Shown here: one piece after another, positions 26,328 to 33,980 of the stretch
Numbering within the stretch: the first letter of the stretch is position 1
How the letters are laid out: each line of letters opens with the position of its first letter
Assembly: GCF_900177425.1 (NCBI RefSeq)
Contig: NZ_LT840184.1
Coordinates: 4,449,514-4,513,513 of the forward strand
Direction: 5' to 3'
Length of the DNA stretch: 64,000 nt
Source of the DNA: Paenibacillus uliginis N3/975
GTDB lineage: Bacteria > Bacillota > Bacilli > Paenibacillales > Paenibacillaceae
The notes under the pieces: generated by a model
What the model saw: the letters and a program-made list of their open reading frames with translations, nothing else
The model's database searches: none
What the model was told of the DNA's origin: nothing
Translations under genes and position numbers: made by a program

Positions 26328-28259
26328 TTAATTCGATTTCGTCACTATTTTGTAGTAAGCATTTACTGTTAAGAAGTAGTACACGATATAAATACAGGTA
26401 TATACCCCCATGCAAATGACTACTGGAATGACTAGATTTGTTTGTAATAATTTTGATAAAGCAGTTAATGCCACAATACTATGAGCTGATCCTGCAAGTA
26501 ATGGCAGGGCAAAAACAAACAACACTTGCTTCGCAATTGATTTTCGTACTTCTTTTTTGTTCACTCCTATTTTGTTAAGAATCTCATATCGACCTTTATC
26601 TGAGTTAGCTTCTGTTAATTGTTTAAAGTAAATGATACTTCCTGTTGCAGCCAGGAAGACTAATCCCAGAAATCCACCCATGAATATTAGTAGTCCTGAT
26701 GATTCTAACCCTGAAGCATAGTTTGCATAAAAACTGGAGAATGCTGCTTCATCTGGTACGATCGATTGAATGTCTTTTGTTAATTGTTCTGCATCATCTT
26801 CATTCGTGATGTTATACACTTCCATGTATGTTGGATTTGCTTCTTTCTCTAATTTCGCAAATAATTCATCACTGACAACTAGAGAAGTGTAGGCAGTATA
26901 AAGATTGAGGACACTATATTTCTTTAAATTCGTAAATGTAATCTTCTCATCACTTCCATTAAGCTTTAAAGAAATCGTGGCTCCTACATATTTTGGTGAC
27001 ATCCCTTCCATGTAGACTGCGTCTAACGCAGCTGCTTCATTAGCTTTTAAAGAAAGGAAATCATTACGATCTTGTGCTTTTGCTAGTTCGTTAAAATGAC
27101 TGTTTGAAATAATCGTATATTTCTCTTCATCATTAGAAAATTTATCTTTTAGGTTTGTTATATCTGCATCTAGTTGAAGTGTTGGAATCGATTGATGAAA
27201 TACAACGTTATGATCTTTATTGTTTGATACGATATCTTCAACAAGTTTTGTTAAGTTCTTGTCCGTAGCAATAAACATCATGCTATTGGGATTTATTGTC
27301 TCTACACTACTTCTGTTGTTGTAATACAAACTGTATGCCGTTCCAACCGCTGTTAATGTTGTGGCACTTAGTACGGCAATGATGGTTAGCGTACGAGCAT
27401 TCCCTTTAATGCGGTATAGAAGTTGGGACGTCCCTATGATGTTAATTCCTTTCCAATAGTTCTTTTTATTCTTTCTTGACATTTTTAATAGGTATACAGT
27501 TAATGTACTAAATAACAAATACGTACCCAGAATAACCGTAACTAAGATTACCATTGGAGTTATCGCAAAACCTAAAGATTTCCAAACATTCGACTCAAGA
27601 AAGTTTTGAAGCGCTATCCAGTAACCTAAACCAATTAGAATAAGAGATAATAAAGCAACTATAATAGATGCATTTGGTTCTTGTTCTCCTTCTTTATCGG
27701 CCTGGAATAAATCAATTAATTTAAAGCGATAGATAAGTCTATACCCTTGGAATGAGGTAATTAGTGTAATAACAACAAAGACTAAGACCGTGTTAATAAC
27801 TGCTTCAGATGAAATTGAGAAATTCGTGATTGCTTCATATCCCATAACCTTCATTAAAATGGACACGAAAAACTTTGATAATACAGAGCCAATTAAAATT
27901 CCGATCACGAGTGCTAATATTCCCATAATAAAGTTTTCATAGAAAAGCATACGACCAATTTGCTTTTTACGCACACCCAGTAAAGAATATAAACCGACTT
28001 CTTTTTTACGTTTCCTTGTAAAGAAGGAGTTAGAATACCATATGAAAATAGCCACAAAAATCATTAAAACAAATGCTGCACCACTAAAAACAGAACTAAT
28101 TTTTGGTGACCCATCAGAAGTGGCTTGAATCGTTGTATCATATTTCAATGAAACGAATGTAAAGTAAATGACTATACTAAAAATCATCGAAGCAAAATAT
28201 AAAAAATAATTATTGAAATTTTGCACTATATTTTTTTTAGCAATACTAAATAATGTCAC
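26328..28259 (-). CDS. BceB/YxdM-type ABC transporter permease (FtsX-like)
   Basis: A permease of about 643 residues with ten predicted membrane helices and a large extracellular domain between the seventh and eighth (about residues 310-520), the pattern of BceB-type antimicrobial-peptide detoxification transporters. Motif KKEVGLYSLLGVRKKQI is typical of FtsX-like proteins. The frame is open further upstream, but a GTG at 28259 has GGAGGTG six bases ahead and gives the usual short start VTLFSIAKKNI; the ATPase gene overlaps by 14 bases. Confidence 0.88.
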   Translation of the reverse strand: MTLFSIAKKNIVQNFNNYFLYFASMIFSIVIYFTFVSLKYDTTIQATSDGSPKISSVFSGAAFVLMIFVAIFIWYSNSFFTRKRKKEVGLYSLLGVRKKQIGRMLFYENFIMGILALVIGILIGSVLSKFFVSILMKVMGYEAITNFSISSEAVINTVLVFVVITLITSFQGYRLIYRFKLIDLFQADKEGEQEPNASIIVALLSLILIGLGYWIALQNFLESNVWKSLGFAITPMVILVTVILGTYLLFSTLTVYLLKMSRKNKKNYWKGINIIGTSQLLYRIKGNARTLTIIAVLSATTLTAVGTAYSLYYNNRSSVETINPNSMMFIATDKNLTKLVEDIVSNNKDHNVVFHQSIPTLQLDADITNLKDKFSNDEEKYTIISNSHFNELAKAQDRNDFLSLKANEAAALDAVYMEGMSPKYVGATISLKLNGSDEKITFTNLKKYSVLNLYTAYTSLVVSDELFAKLEKEANPTYMEVYNITNEDDAEQLTKDIQSIVPDEAAFSSFYANYASGLESSGLLIFMGGFLGLVFLAATGSIIYFKQLTEANSDKGRYEILNKIGVNKKEVRKSIAKQVLFVFALPLLAGSAHSIVALTALSKLLQTNLVIPVVICMGVYTCIYIVYYFLTVNAYYKIVTKSN

Positions 28260-29013
28260 TGTGCCCACCTCCAAGAGAAGACAGGACATATAATACCTTT
28301 TGGAAGAAATCCTTGCGGGATTGCTGCCCTTTCAGAAGCTCCGTAAAGAGTTGACCGTCTTTTATAAATAAAACTCGTTTACAGAAACTTGCTGCGTACG
28401 CATCGTGCGTTACCATCAGGATCGTTGATTTATTCTTTTCGTTTAATGTGCTTAAGCTTTCTAGTAAACTAGTGGCAGATTTTGAATCTAATGCACCTGT
28501 TGGCTCGTCAGCTAATATTAAGCTTGGATTTGCAACAATGGCACGAGATGCAGCTGCTCGCTGCTTTTGACCTCCAGATATGTGGTATGGGTATTTATCT
28601 AAAATTTCTCGAATACCAAATGTATCCGCGATTTCATTGACGCGTTTTTCGATTTCTTTCACTGGAACTCTTGATAATGCAAGTGGAAGTAAAATATTCT
28701 CTTTTACCGTTAAGGTATCAAGTAAATTGTATTCTTGGAAAATAAAGCCCAACTTATTGCGACGAAAATCCGATAATTGAGCTTCCTTCATTTTGACGAT
28801 ATTTTGACCAGCGATAATGATTTCTCCTGATGATGGTGTATCGATTGTGGAGAAAATATTTAAAAGCGTGGATTTACCAGCACCAGACGGACCCATGATT
28901 CCGGTAAATTCACCCTCTTGAATCTCTACATTAATATCTTGTAGTGCTGTATACACATTTCCTTTGGCACCAAAAACTTTTTGAACATTCTTTGCTTGTA
29001 AGATTGGTTTCAT
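28246..29013 (-). CDS. BceA/YxdL-type ABC transporter ATP-binding protein
   Basis: A 255-residue ATPase of the MacB/BceA group. Walker A GPSGAGKST (about residue 42), Q-loop IFQEYNLLDTL, signature SGGQKQRAAASRAI, Walker B LILADEPTGALD, H-loop VTHD. With the permease it forms an antimicrobial-peptide resistance transporter. Normally a cognate OmpR-type two-component system lies next to these genes; none does here. The gene is AT-rich, unlike the neighbours. Confidence 0.92.
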   Translation of the reverse strand: MKPILQAKNVQKVFGAKGNVYTALQDINVEIQEGEFTGIMGPSGAGKSTLLNIFSTIDTPSSGEIIIAGQNIVKMKEAQLSDFRRNKLGFIFQEYNLLDTLTVKENILLPLALSRVPVKEIEKRVNEIADTFGIREILDKYPYHISGGQKQRAAASRAIVANPSLILADEPTGALDSKSATSLLESLSTLNEKNKSTILMVTHDAYAASFCKRVLFIKDGQLFTELLKGQQSRKDFFQKVLYVLSSLGGGHSDII

Positions 29014-29077
29014 ATTTGTGTCTCCTAAATCGTAAGTTTAAAATTTCTTCTGTCTTCAATAGTTATAATAAACCTTG

Positions 29078-29108
29078 AACCTTACACCTTTTTAATTTAA
29101 ACCTTACA
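29078..29108 (-). promoter_or_regulatory. Direct-repeat operator for an OmpR-family response regulator (predicted)
   Basis: The minus strand has two copies of TGTAAGGTT 22 bases apart (29108-29100 and 29086-29078), two turns of the helix, with a partial third copy at 29077-29071. It lies just upstream of the likely -10 (TTATAA near 29065) of the ABC genes. BceR/YxdJ-like regulators bind such direct repeats. Confidence 0.55.
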
Positions 29109-29125
29109 TAAAGCTTAAATAGAAA

Positions 29126-29153
29126 AATCTCAAAGCAAATTCGCTTTGAGATT
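29126..29153 (-). terminator. Terminator after the sigK fragment
   Basis: AATCTCAAAGC / GCTTTGAGATT with a six-base loop, followed on the minus strand by TTTTTC. It closes transcription from the sigK fragment side. Confidence 0.85.
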
Positions 29154-29200
29154 AATTTAGAAAGTATTTTCGCTATTAGTATGGGAATACAATCGACACT

Positions 29201-29563
29201 CTACCTTTTGGCCTTATAAAACTCATGGTTCAATGCCCGCTTCTCAATCCGTGATACATAGCTGCGCGAAATCCCGAGCTCCTTCGCGATCTCCCTCTGC
29301 GTCCGTTCCTCACCGCCTGCCTCAAGGCCGAAACGCCCGATGACCACTTCCTTCTCCCGTTCGTCCAAAATGTCCAGATTGCGGTAAATCTTGCTCTTTT
29401 CAATCTTCAACTGCACCGCATCCACAATATCATCAGCCTCTGAGCCAAGGATATCTATCAATGTGATTTCATTGCCCTCTTTATCCGTTCCAATTGGATC
29501 GTGAAGAGATACGTCCTTGCGGGTCTTCTTCAGGGAACGAAGATGCATCAGTATCTCTATTCT
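29201..29563 (-). pseudogene. sigK: sigK 3' fragment, starting at the skin-type junction
   Basis: The frame encodes the C-terminal half of the mother-cell sigma factor K (regions 3 and 4): MHLRSLKKTRKDVSLHDPIG ... DILDEREKEVVIGRFGLE ... TQREIAKELGISRSYVSRIEKRAL. Homology to sigK begins at AGAAT(A)GAGATA, the point at which the Bacillus subtilis skin element splits sigK (AATGA core in the codons for E-N-E-I). Before it are ten unrelated codons. Near the end RALNHEFYKAKR lacks three residues present in the other copy at 42550 (RALMKLYHEF), an in-frame nine-base loss. Without regions 1 and 2 it cannot be a working sigma factor. Confidence 0.85.
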
Positions 29564-29809
29564 AATGTCAGTAGTGTAGCTGTCCAAGTAAGCCTCGTTA
29601 GTATCGTCTTAACCGAATCGCGCTTTTCGATCAAATCATGTAGAACGATTAACAGGATTTGCTTGTCCGATTTTTAGAGATTACCAGCTGCATCCATGTG
29701 CACTACACATTCGCACTAGCAGATGCTTCCATGGATCAAAAAAATGCCACTCGCAGAGGAACGGCAGGAACAGTATCGAGAATCAGAATGTTCAATCAAA
29801 AACAACTTA

Positions 29810-30559
29810 TTACATCAAATCCAACATCGGCAGCTCGTTCAAAGCCAGTACCGTCTCCTCTTGCATCTGCTGACCATTGGCGCGAACCAATGTGTAATAT
29901 TCATAGTCACAGATGACTGTATAGTCGTCGTCCATGACCCCGGGATAGGCGCGGTTTACCGAGTAAATCTGGCTCTGGTAGGCTTGTAAAGCCTCCCCCT
30001 TGTGCTGACGAAAGTCACTGATATCGACTCTCACCGTAATCGGGCACGTATGCTTCGGCCCCGAATCCTTGCAATGGTCGTAGTAATGGGGAATTGAGGT
30101 AAAATATAATGATGGCTGCTGCCCCTCTGGGTATTGCGCTTCTGCCAGCACGACCGCCTTAACTACTGCTGCGGAAATCGCGATATGATCAGGATGTCCG
30201 GTAACTCCGTCCGGTGGAAACGTAAGGATGACATCCGGCTTCAGCTCCAAAATAGTCGATTGAATTCGATGGGCCAGCGTTTCCAAATCGAGTGACTTTA
30301 GTTCGCCATCTGGATAACGGTATAGAATGAGGTCGGCAAAACCCAGTACGGAGCATGCGCTCCGCAGCTCCTGCTCACGAAATCGGGCCAATTCTTCGCG
30401 GGTAGCGAATTGAAATTCTCCCGACTTCCCCCTGCATCCCGATGTAGCGCACGCCAGAAAAACCTCGTGCCCCGTGCTGCTGAGCTTCGCGATCGTGCCT
30501 CCGGCTGCAAAAGATTCGTCATCTGGATGGGCGAACACGAATAACCATCTTTTCTTCAT
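29810..30559 (-). CDS. PIG-L family N-deacetylase (BshB-like)
   Basis: A 249-residue zinc hydrolase of the PIG-L/LmbE family, which removes acyl groups from N-acetylglucosamine conjugates (for example GlcNAc-malate in bacillithiol synthesis). Motifs: AHPDDESFAAGG at residues 10-21 (zinc His and Asp plus catalytic Asp) and HPDHIAISAAV near residue 120. No signal peptide, so cytoplasmic. It is the last gene of the operon. A housekeeping bshB would normally lie with bshA; here the context is catabolic. The 222 bases beyond it, up to the sigK fragment, show no gene and no clear terminator. Confidence 0.88.
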   Translation of the reverse strand: MKKRWLFVFAHPDDESFAAGGTIAKLSSTGHEVFLACATSGCRGKSGEFQFATREELARFREQELRSACSVLGFADLILYRYPDGELKSLDLETLAHRIQSTILELKPDVILTFPPDGVTGHPDHIAISAAVVKAVVLAEAQYPEGQQPSLYFTSIPHYYDHCKDSGPKHTCPITVRVDISDFRQHKGEALQAYQSQIYSVNRAYPGVMDDDYTVICDYEYYTLVRANGQQMQEETVLALNELPMLDLM

Positions 30560-30585
30560 TTCCCTCCCCCCCTACTGTTCGTATC

Positions 30586-31581
30586 TTACTGAACCTTAGT
30601 AGATACCTTCGTTTCCAAATAAGAAAGTCCCATGGCTGTTACACCGTAAATCGGCTCCTTCCGAGCCTTGTCCCATTGAACCTGTGGAGCATGCGCTTTA
30701 ATCTTGTGCATTAACATATCCCGAACGTATCCTTCGTGTTGCAGAACGCCACCCAGTAGTATCATTGTAAATGGTTTATTCTGGAACGACAAATGACGTA
30801 TAACCGCTGCGACAGCGATAAACAGCTCGTGAGCGGCCACCTCCAGAATTTGATGCGCTTCCTTGTCTCCGTCAGAGGCTGCTTGGCCAACCGCACGGGA
30901 GAGCTCACTTACTTTTTCGACGGAATACTCGGGGCCATATACCCAGTTGAACAAATCCTCTTCATTTTCCATACCCAAATGCGGGAGCACCCATTTACCG
31001 AGCCGAGTACCCTCATTCCGCCCGTCATAAGCCTTGAGAATCGCCATCACTGCCTGCTTGCCGATCCAATAGCCGCTGCCTTCGTCACCGACCCGATGAC
31101 CCCAGCCTCCGGCTCTGGCCGTCTGTCCTTGATCGTTGATGCCGAATATGATCGACCCCGTTCCGGCAATGGCCAGAATCCCCGGATCGCCGTCTGTTGC
31201 CCCGAGGAGTGCAGCGTAGCCGTCGTTTTCTACGATTAGATGCTTGACCTGTATCGGCAGCAGCTTCAGCACTTCCTCTACCAATCCAGTAATAATGCGC
31301 CGGTCGTATTCCGTATCTAGTCCCGCAAGGGCGAACACGGCGCATTCCACTTCAATCTCTACATGCGATACATCAATTCCGTTCCTCTCACACAAATCCG
31401 CGACCGCTTCTTCAATCCCGACTTTCAGTTCGCGGATGACCCCATCTTTCCCACTGCCTTGGTAATTGGAGGAACCGCCCTTTCCTTGTCCGAGTATATT
31501 CCCCTGCCTGTCTGTAAAGACCGCAAGGCACTTCGTCCCCCCGCCGTCGATAGCAAGCAGAGGGATGGTGTGCTTATCCAT
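30586..31581 (-). CDS. BadF/BadG/BcrA/BcrD-type kinase, N-acetylglucosamine kinase-like
   Basis: A 331-residue ASKHA-fold kinase. PHOSPHATE-1 motif LAIDGGGTKCLAVFTD at the start, PHOSPHATE-2 IAGTGSIIFGIN, and GDEGSGYWIGKQAV, all typical of eukaryote-like GlcNAc kinases of this family. The ATG at 31581 overlaps the stop of the lyase gene (TGATG). It would phosphorylate an amino sugar released by the operon's hydrolases. Earlier in-frame codons lie inside the preceding gene. Confidence 0.88.
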   Translation of the reverse strand: MDKHTIPLLAIDGGGTKCLAVFTDRQGNILGQGKGGSSNYQGSGKDGVIRELKVGIEEAVADLCERNGIDVSHVEIEVECAVFALAGLDTEYDRRIITGLVEEVLKLLPIQVKHLIVENDGYAALLGATDGDPGILAIAGTGSIIFGINDQGQTARAGGWGHRVGDEGSGYWIGKQAVMAILKAYDGRNEGTRLGKWVLPHLGMENEEDLFNWVYGPEYSVEKVSELSRAVGQAASDGDKEAHQILEVAAHELFIAVAAVIRHLSFQNKPFTMILLGGVLQHEGYVRDMLMHKIKAHAPQVQWDKARKEPIYGVTAMGLSYLETKVSTKVQ

Positions 31582-33089
31582 CAAGAACCACTCCACTCTA
31601 GGATGACTTGATCCAAATGCTGCAGCGCCTGCTCAATTTTACTTTGTGCTTGCCCAAGCCAATGAACATGTGCGTGATGCTGGTTCATCCGAATGTCGAT
31701 CATACGATTAATTTCCTTCGGGCTCGGCCCTCCCGGCAATGAGCGGATCTCTACAAAATGCACAGGGTCGAGCGCCTCGCGCAGCGTCTCCTCGCTAAGA
31801 GAAGAATCCCGTCCGATGTGGCACTGTGCGCTTTCGTTGACGATGAACAACGTAATCTCGTTAGCCGCTAGGCCTTGCGCCAAGGACAGCTTTACCACGT
31901 CACTGACGATATGATGCGCTTTTCTGAACGACAAGCCGTCCGTGCGGACAAGCGTGTCCGCCAGCTCGGTTACCGTGGCGAAGCTTCCTTTCGTTCGCTC
32001 GCGAAGCACCTCTTTGTTCACTTCCATCGTACCAATGACGGCAGCGAACAAACGATACATTTTATCCATAATGTCGAGGCTTCTCCACGCATAAGGCTGC
32101 ATATCGTCTTCCGTATCTACGATATCCCCGAACGGCGTATTGTGAATCATCGACAGCACCGTGTTCGTATTGCCTACGCAGCTCGACAACAAAGCACGCA
32201 TATGCTCGAAGGAGACGGGATTGCGCTTCTGCGGCATAATCGAGCTGATCTGCACATACGGAGCTGCCACCTTTAACGCGCCGAATTCCTGTGTACACCA
32301 GAGCAGCATATCTTGAACGACTCGACCTAAATTGATTGCCGCCAGCTGCACGGCCGTCGCCACTTCACCCAAGTAATCAGCACCGCCGATCGCGTCATAC
32401 GAATTGTCGATAAGCTCGTCGAAGGCGAGCAGCTCCATCATCTGCTCCCGACTAATTGCAAAGCCCGACGTCGTGAGCGCCGCTGCTCCCATGCTGCTTC
32501 GGTTGCAGTTCGTGAAGGACGCCATCATCCGGCGAATATCCCGATTGAGCGAATCGACAACGGCCATAAAATAGTGCGAAAGTGTCGTCGGCTGAGCCTG
32601 CTGCGTATGAGTATAGCCGATCATAAGCGTATCTGTGTGGTCTTTGGCGAATAGCAGCAGCTGCTCATTGAGCTTCAGCGCGGAGGTCAACGTCACGATC
32701 AACTTCTCCCGTAGAACCATGCGATAAATGGAAATGCCCATGTCATTGCGGCTGCGCGCCAGGTGCAAATTGCCTGCGATATCACCCGCATGCTCCAGCA
32801 TCTGATGCTCTACCTGAAAGAACAAATCCTCGAACTGTCCCGTATAGCTAGCTTGGCGAAGCGCCTCCGGGTCGATCGACCGGATTGCTTTGGCAATTTG
32901 CTTCGCTTCGTCGGTTGATACCAATTGCTGCTTTTCCAGCATGATCAGATGTGCCTTGTTGATCGCCATCATCGGGCCCAGCAAATTAGTCTTGGCCTCG
33001 TTAAATGCCGGCTCCAACACAACCTCTGTATACGTTTTGCCGGGAAATGCGGCCCCTTCGGTCTCCAACCATTGTTCACGATATCCCAT
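31581..33089 (-). CDS. Argininosuccinate lyase-like enzyme (fumarase/aspartase superfamily)
   Basis: A 502-residue lyase. The superfamily signature is SSIMPQKRNPVSFEHMRAL (about residue 280), the catalytic serine loop of C-N lyases, and SRNDMGISIYRMVLREK and the TQQAQPTTLSHY segment are close to argininosuccinate lyase. Such enzymes eliminate fumarate from an N-substituted aspartate. No argG is near, and the operon is an uptake/breakdown one, so the substrate is more likely an N-succinyl-type conjugate than argininosuccinate. Its length exceeds typical ArgH by about 40 residues. Confidence 0.82.
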   Translation of the reverse strand: MGYREQWLETEGAAFPGKTYTEVVLEPAFNEAKTNLLGPMMAINKAHLIMLEKQQLVSTDEAKQIAKAIRSIDPEALRQASYTGQFEDLFFQVEHQMLEHAGDIAGNLHLARSRNDMGISIYRMVLREKLIVTLTSALKLNEQLLLFAKDHTDTLMIGYTHTQQAQPTTLSHYFMAVVDSLNRDIRRMMASFTNCNRSSMGAAALTTSGFAISREQMMELLAFDELIDNSYDAIGGADYLGEVATAVQLAAINLGRVVQDMLLWCTQEFGALKVAAPYVQISSIMPQKRNPVSFEHMRALLSSCVGNTNTVLSMIHNTPFGDIVDTEDDMQPYAWRSLDIMDKMYRLFAAVIGTMEVNKEVLRERTKGSFATVTELADTLVRTDGLSFRKAHHIVSDVVKLSLAQGLAANEITLFIVNESAQCHIGRDSSLSEETLREALDPVHFVEIRSLPGGPSPKEINRMIDIRMNQHHAHVHWLGQAQSKIEQALQHLDQVILEWSGS

Positions 33090-33093
33090 AGCT

Positions 33094-33858
33094 CTATTTA
33101 GCCTCCTTGTTCGTCTTTTTTTTCATATCCAACCATTCTTGTATCAATAAGTTCATATTGCGGCTTGCTTCTACTACGATTGTCTGCCCCGCCTCCAAGG
33201 AGCACTGCTGAATATGTCCTGTGTAGCCGTCCCAGCCTTGAGGGGTTCCTTCTACTAATACATAAGGCAAAGAAGATAAAGGAGGACACGAATCTAATTC
33301 CAAGTCCGATTCCTGTACGGTTACCATTTCCGGGCGAAGCGCCTTGACGGCGGACATTTCATACGGACCGCCATGCCCTCTTCCTGCCGTCCCTTGGAAC
33401 AGTCCTAACTGCTGCGTGAAATCGACGCTCGCCATCTGCCACCAGTTGATAATAAGGAAGCTGGCGTCGGGATAGGTGCTAGTCACCGATTCGGCGACGA
33501 CTCTGGCTGGGCCCATATTGCCGTCATGAGCGTTCAGCAGCACGATATTGCAGATGCCAAGACGGCAAATCCCTTCGACAACATCAGTAAGATACTCGAT
33601 AAAAATCGAGGGGCGAACCGATATTGTTCCGGGATAGTGCTGGGTTTTGCCCGGGCAAGCCGAGAACGGAAGCGTCGGATAGATCAAAGGACGCAGAGCT
33701 GCATCAACCCGCTTCGCGAATCCTTCCGCCAAGATCGTATCGGTTCCGAGTGGGGAATGCGGCCCATGATATTCCACTGACCCCAAGGGCACGACCGCGA
33801 ATTGCGCACTTTCCGTCACATGACTGATTTCTCGCCCGTGAACTCCGATTACATCCAT
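33094..33858 (-). CDS. Creatininase family amidohydrolase
   Basis: A 254-residue metal-dependent amidohydrolase. The metal ligand cluster GSVEYHGPHSPLGTD (about residues 20-34) is typical, with the Asp-Gly region NAHDGN in place of the usual NGHGGN and RGHGGPYEMSAV in place of the usual HAGxxETS. The ATG at 33858 fits a Shine-Dalgarno (GGAGG/AAGGAG); the frame extends 34 codons further without a good site. Creatininase relatives cut cyclic or linear amides; the substrate here is unknown. It lies five bases before the lyase gene. Confidence 0.85.
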   Translation of the reverse strand: MDVIGVHGREISHVTESAQFAVVPLGSVEYHGPHSPLGTDTILAEGFAKRVDAALRPLIYPTLPFSACPGKTQHYPGTISVRPSIFIEYLTDVVEGICRLGICNIVLLNAHDGNMGPARVVAESVTSTYPDASFLIINWWQMASVDFTQQLGLFQGTAGRGHGGPYEMSAVKALRPEMVTVQESDLELDSCPPLSSLPYVLVEGTPQGWDGYTGHIQQCSLEAGQTIVVEASRNMNLLIQEWLDMKKKTNKEAK

Positions 33859-33980
33859 ATACTCCTTAAACCTCCGCTTCTCCATCGTATTGGGGGACCC
33901 AATGGGGCCCCCGCTACCGATGTTGTGATGTTGAGCTAGCTTACATGTTAAAAAGGTCACTTCGTGATCAAAAGCGAACT

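Noticed and set aside
29588..29809. A possible gene or recombinase between the sigK fragment and the PIG-L gene
   Set aside because: No frame with a start signal or domain was found in the 222 bases; no integrase or recombinase was seen anywhere in 29-43 kb.
31581..33089. Arginine biosynthesis argH
   Set aside because: Although the family fits, there is no argG nearby, the protein is longer than usual and the context is an import/breakdown operon, so the symbol was not given.
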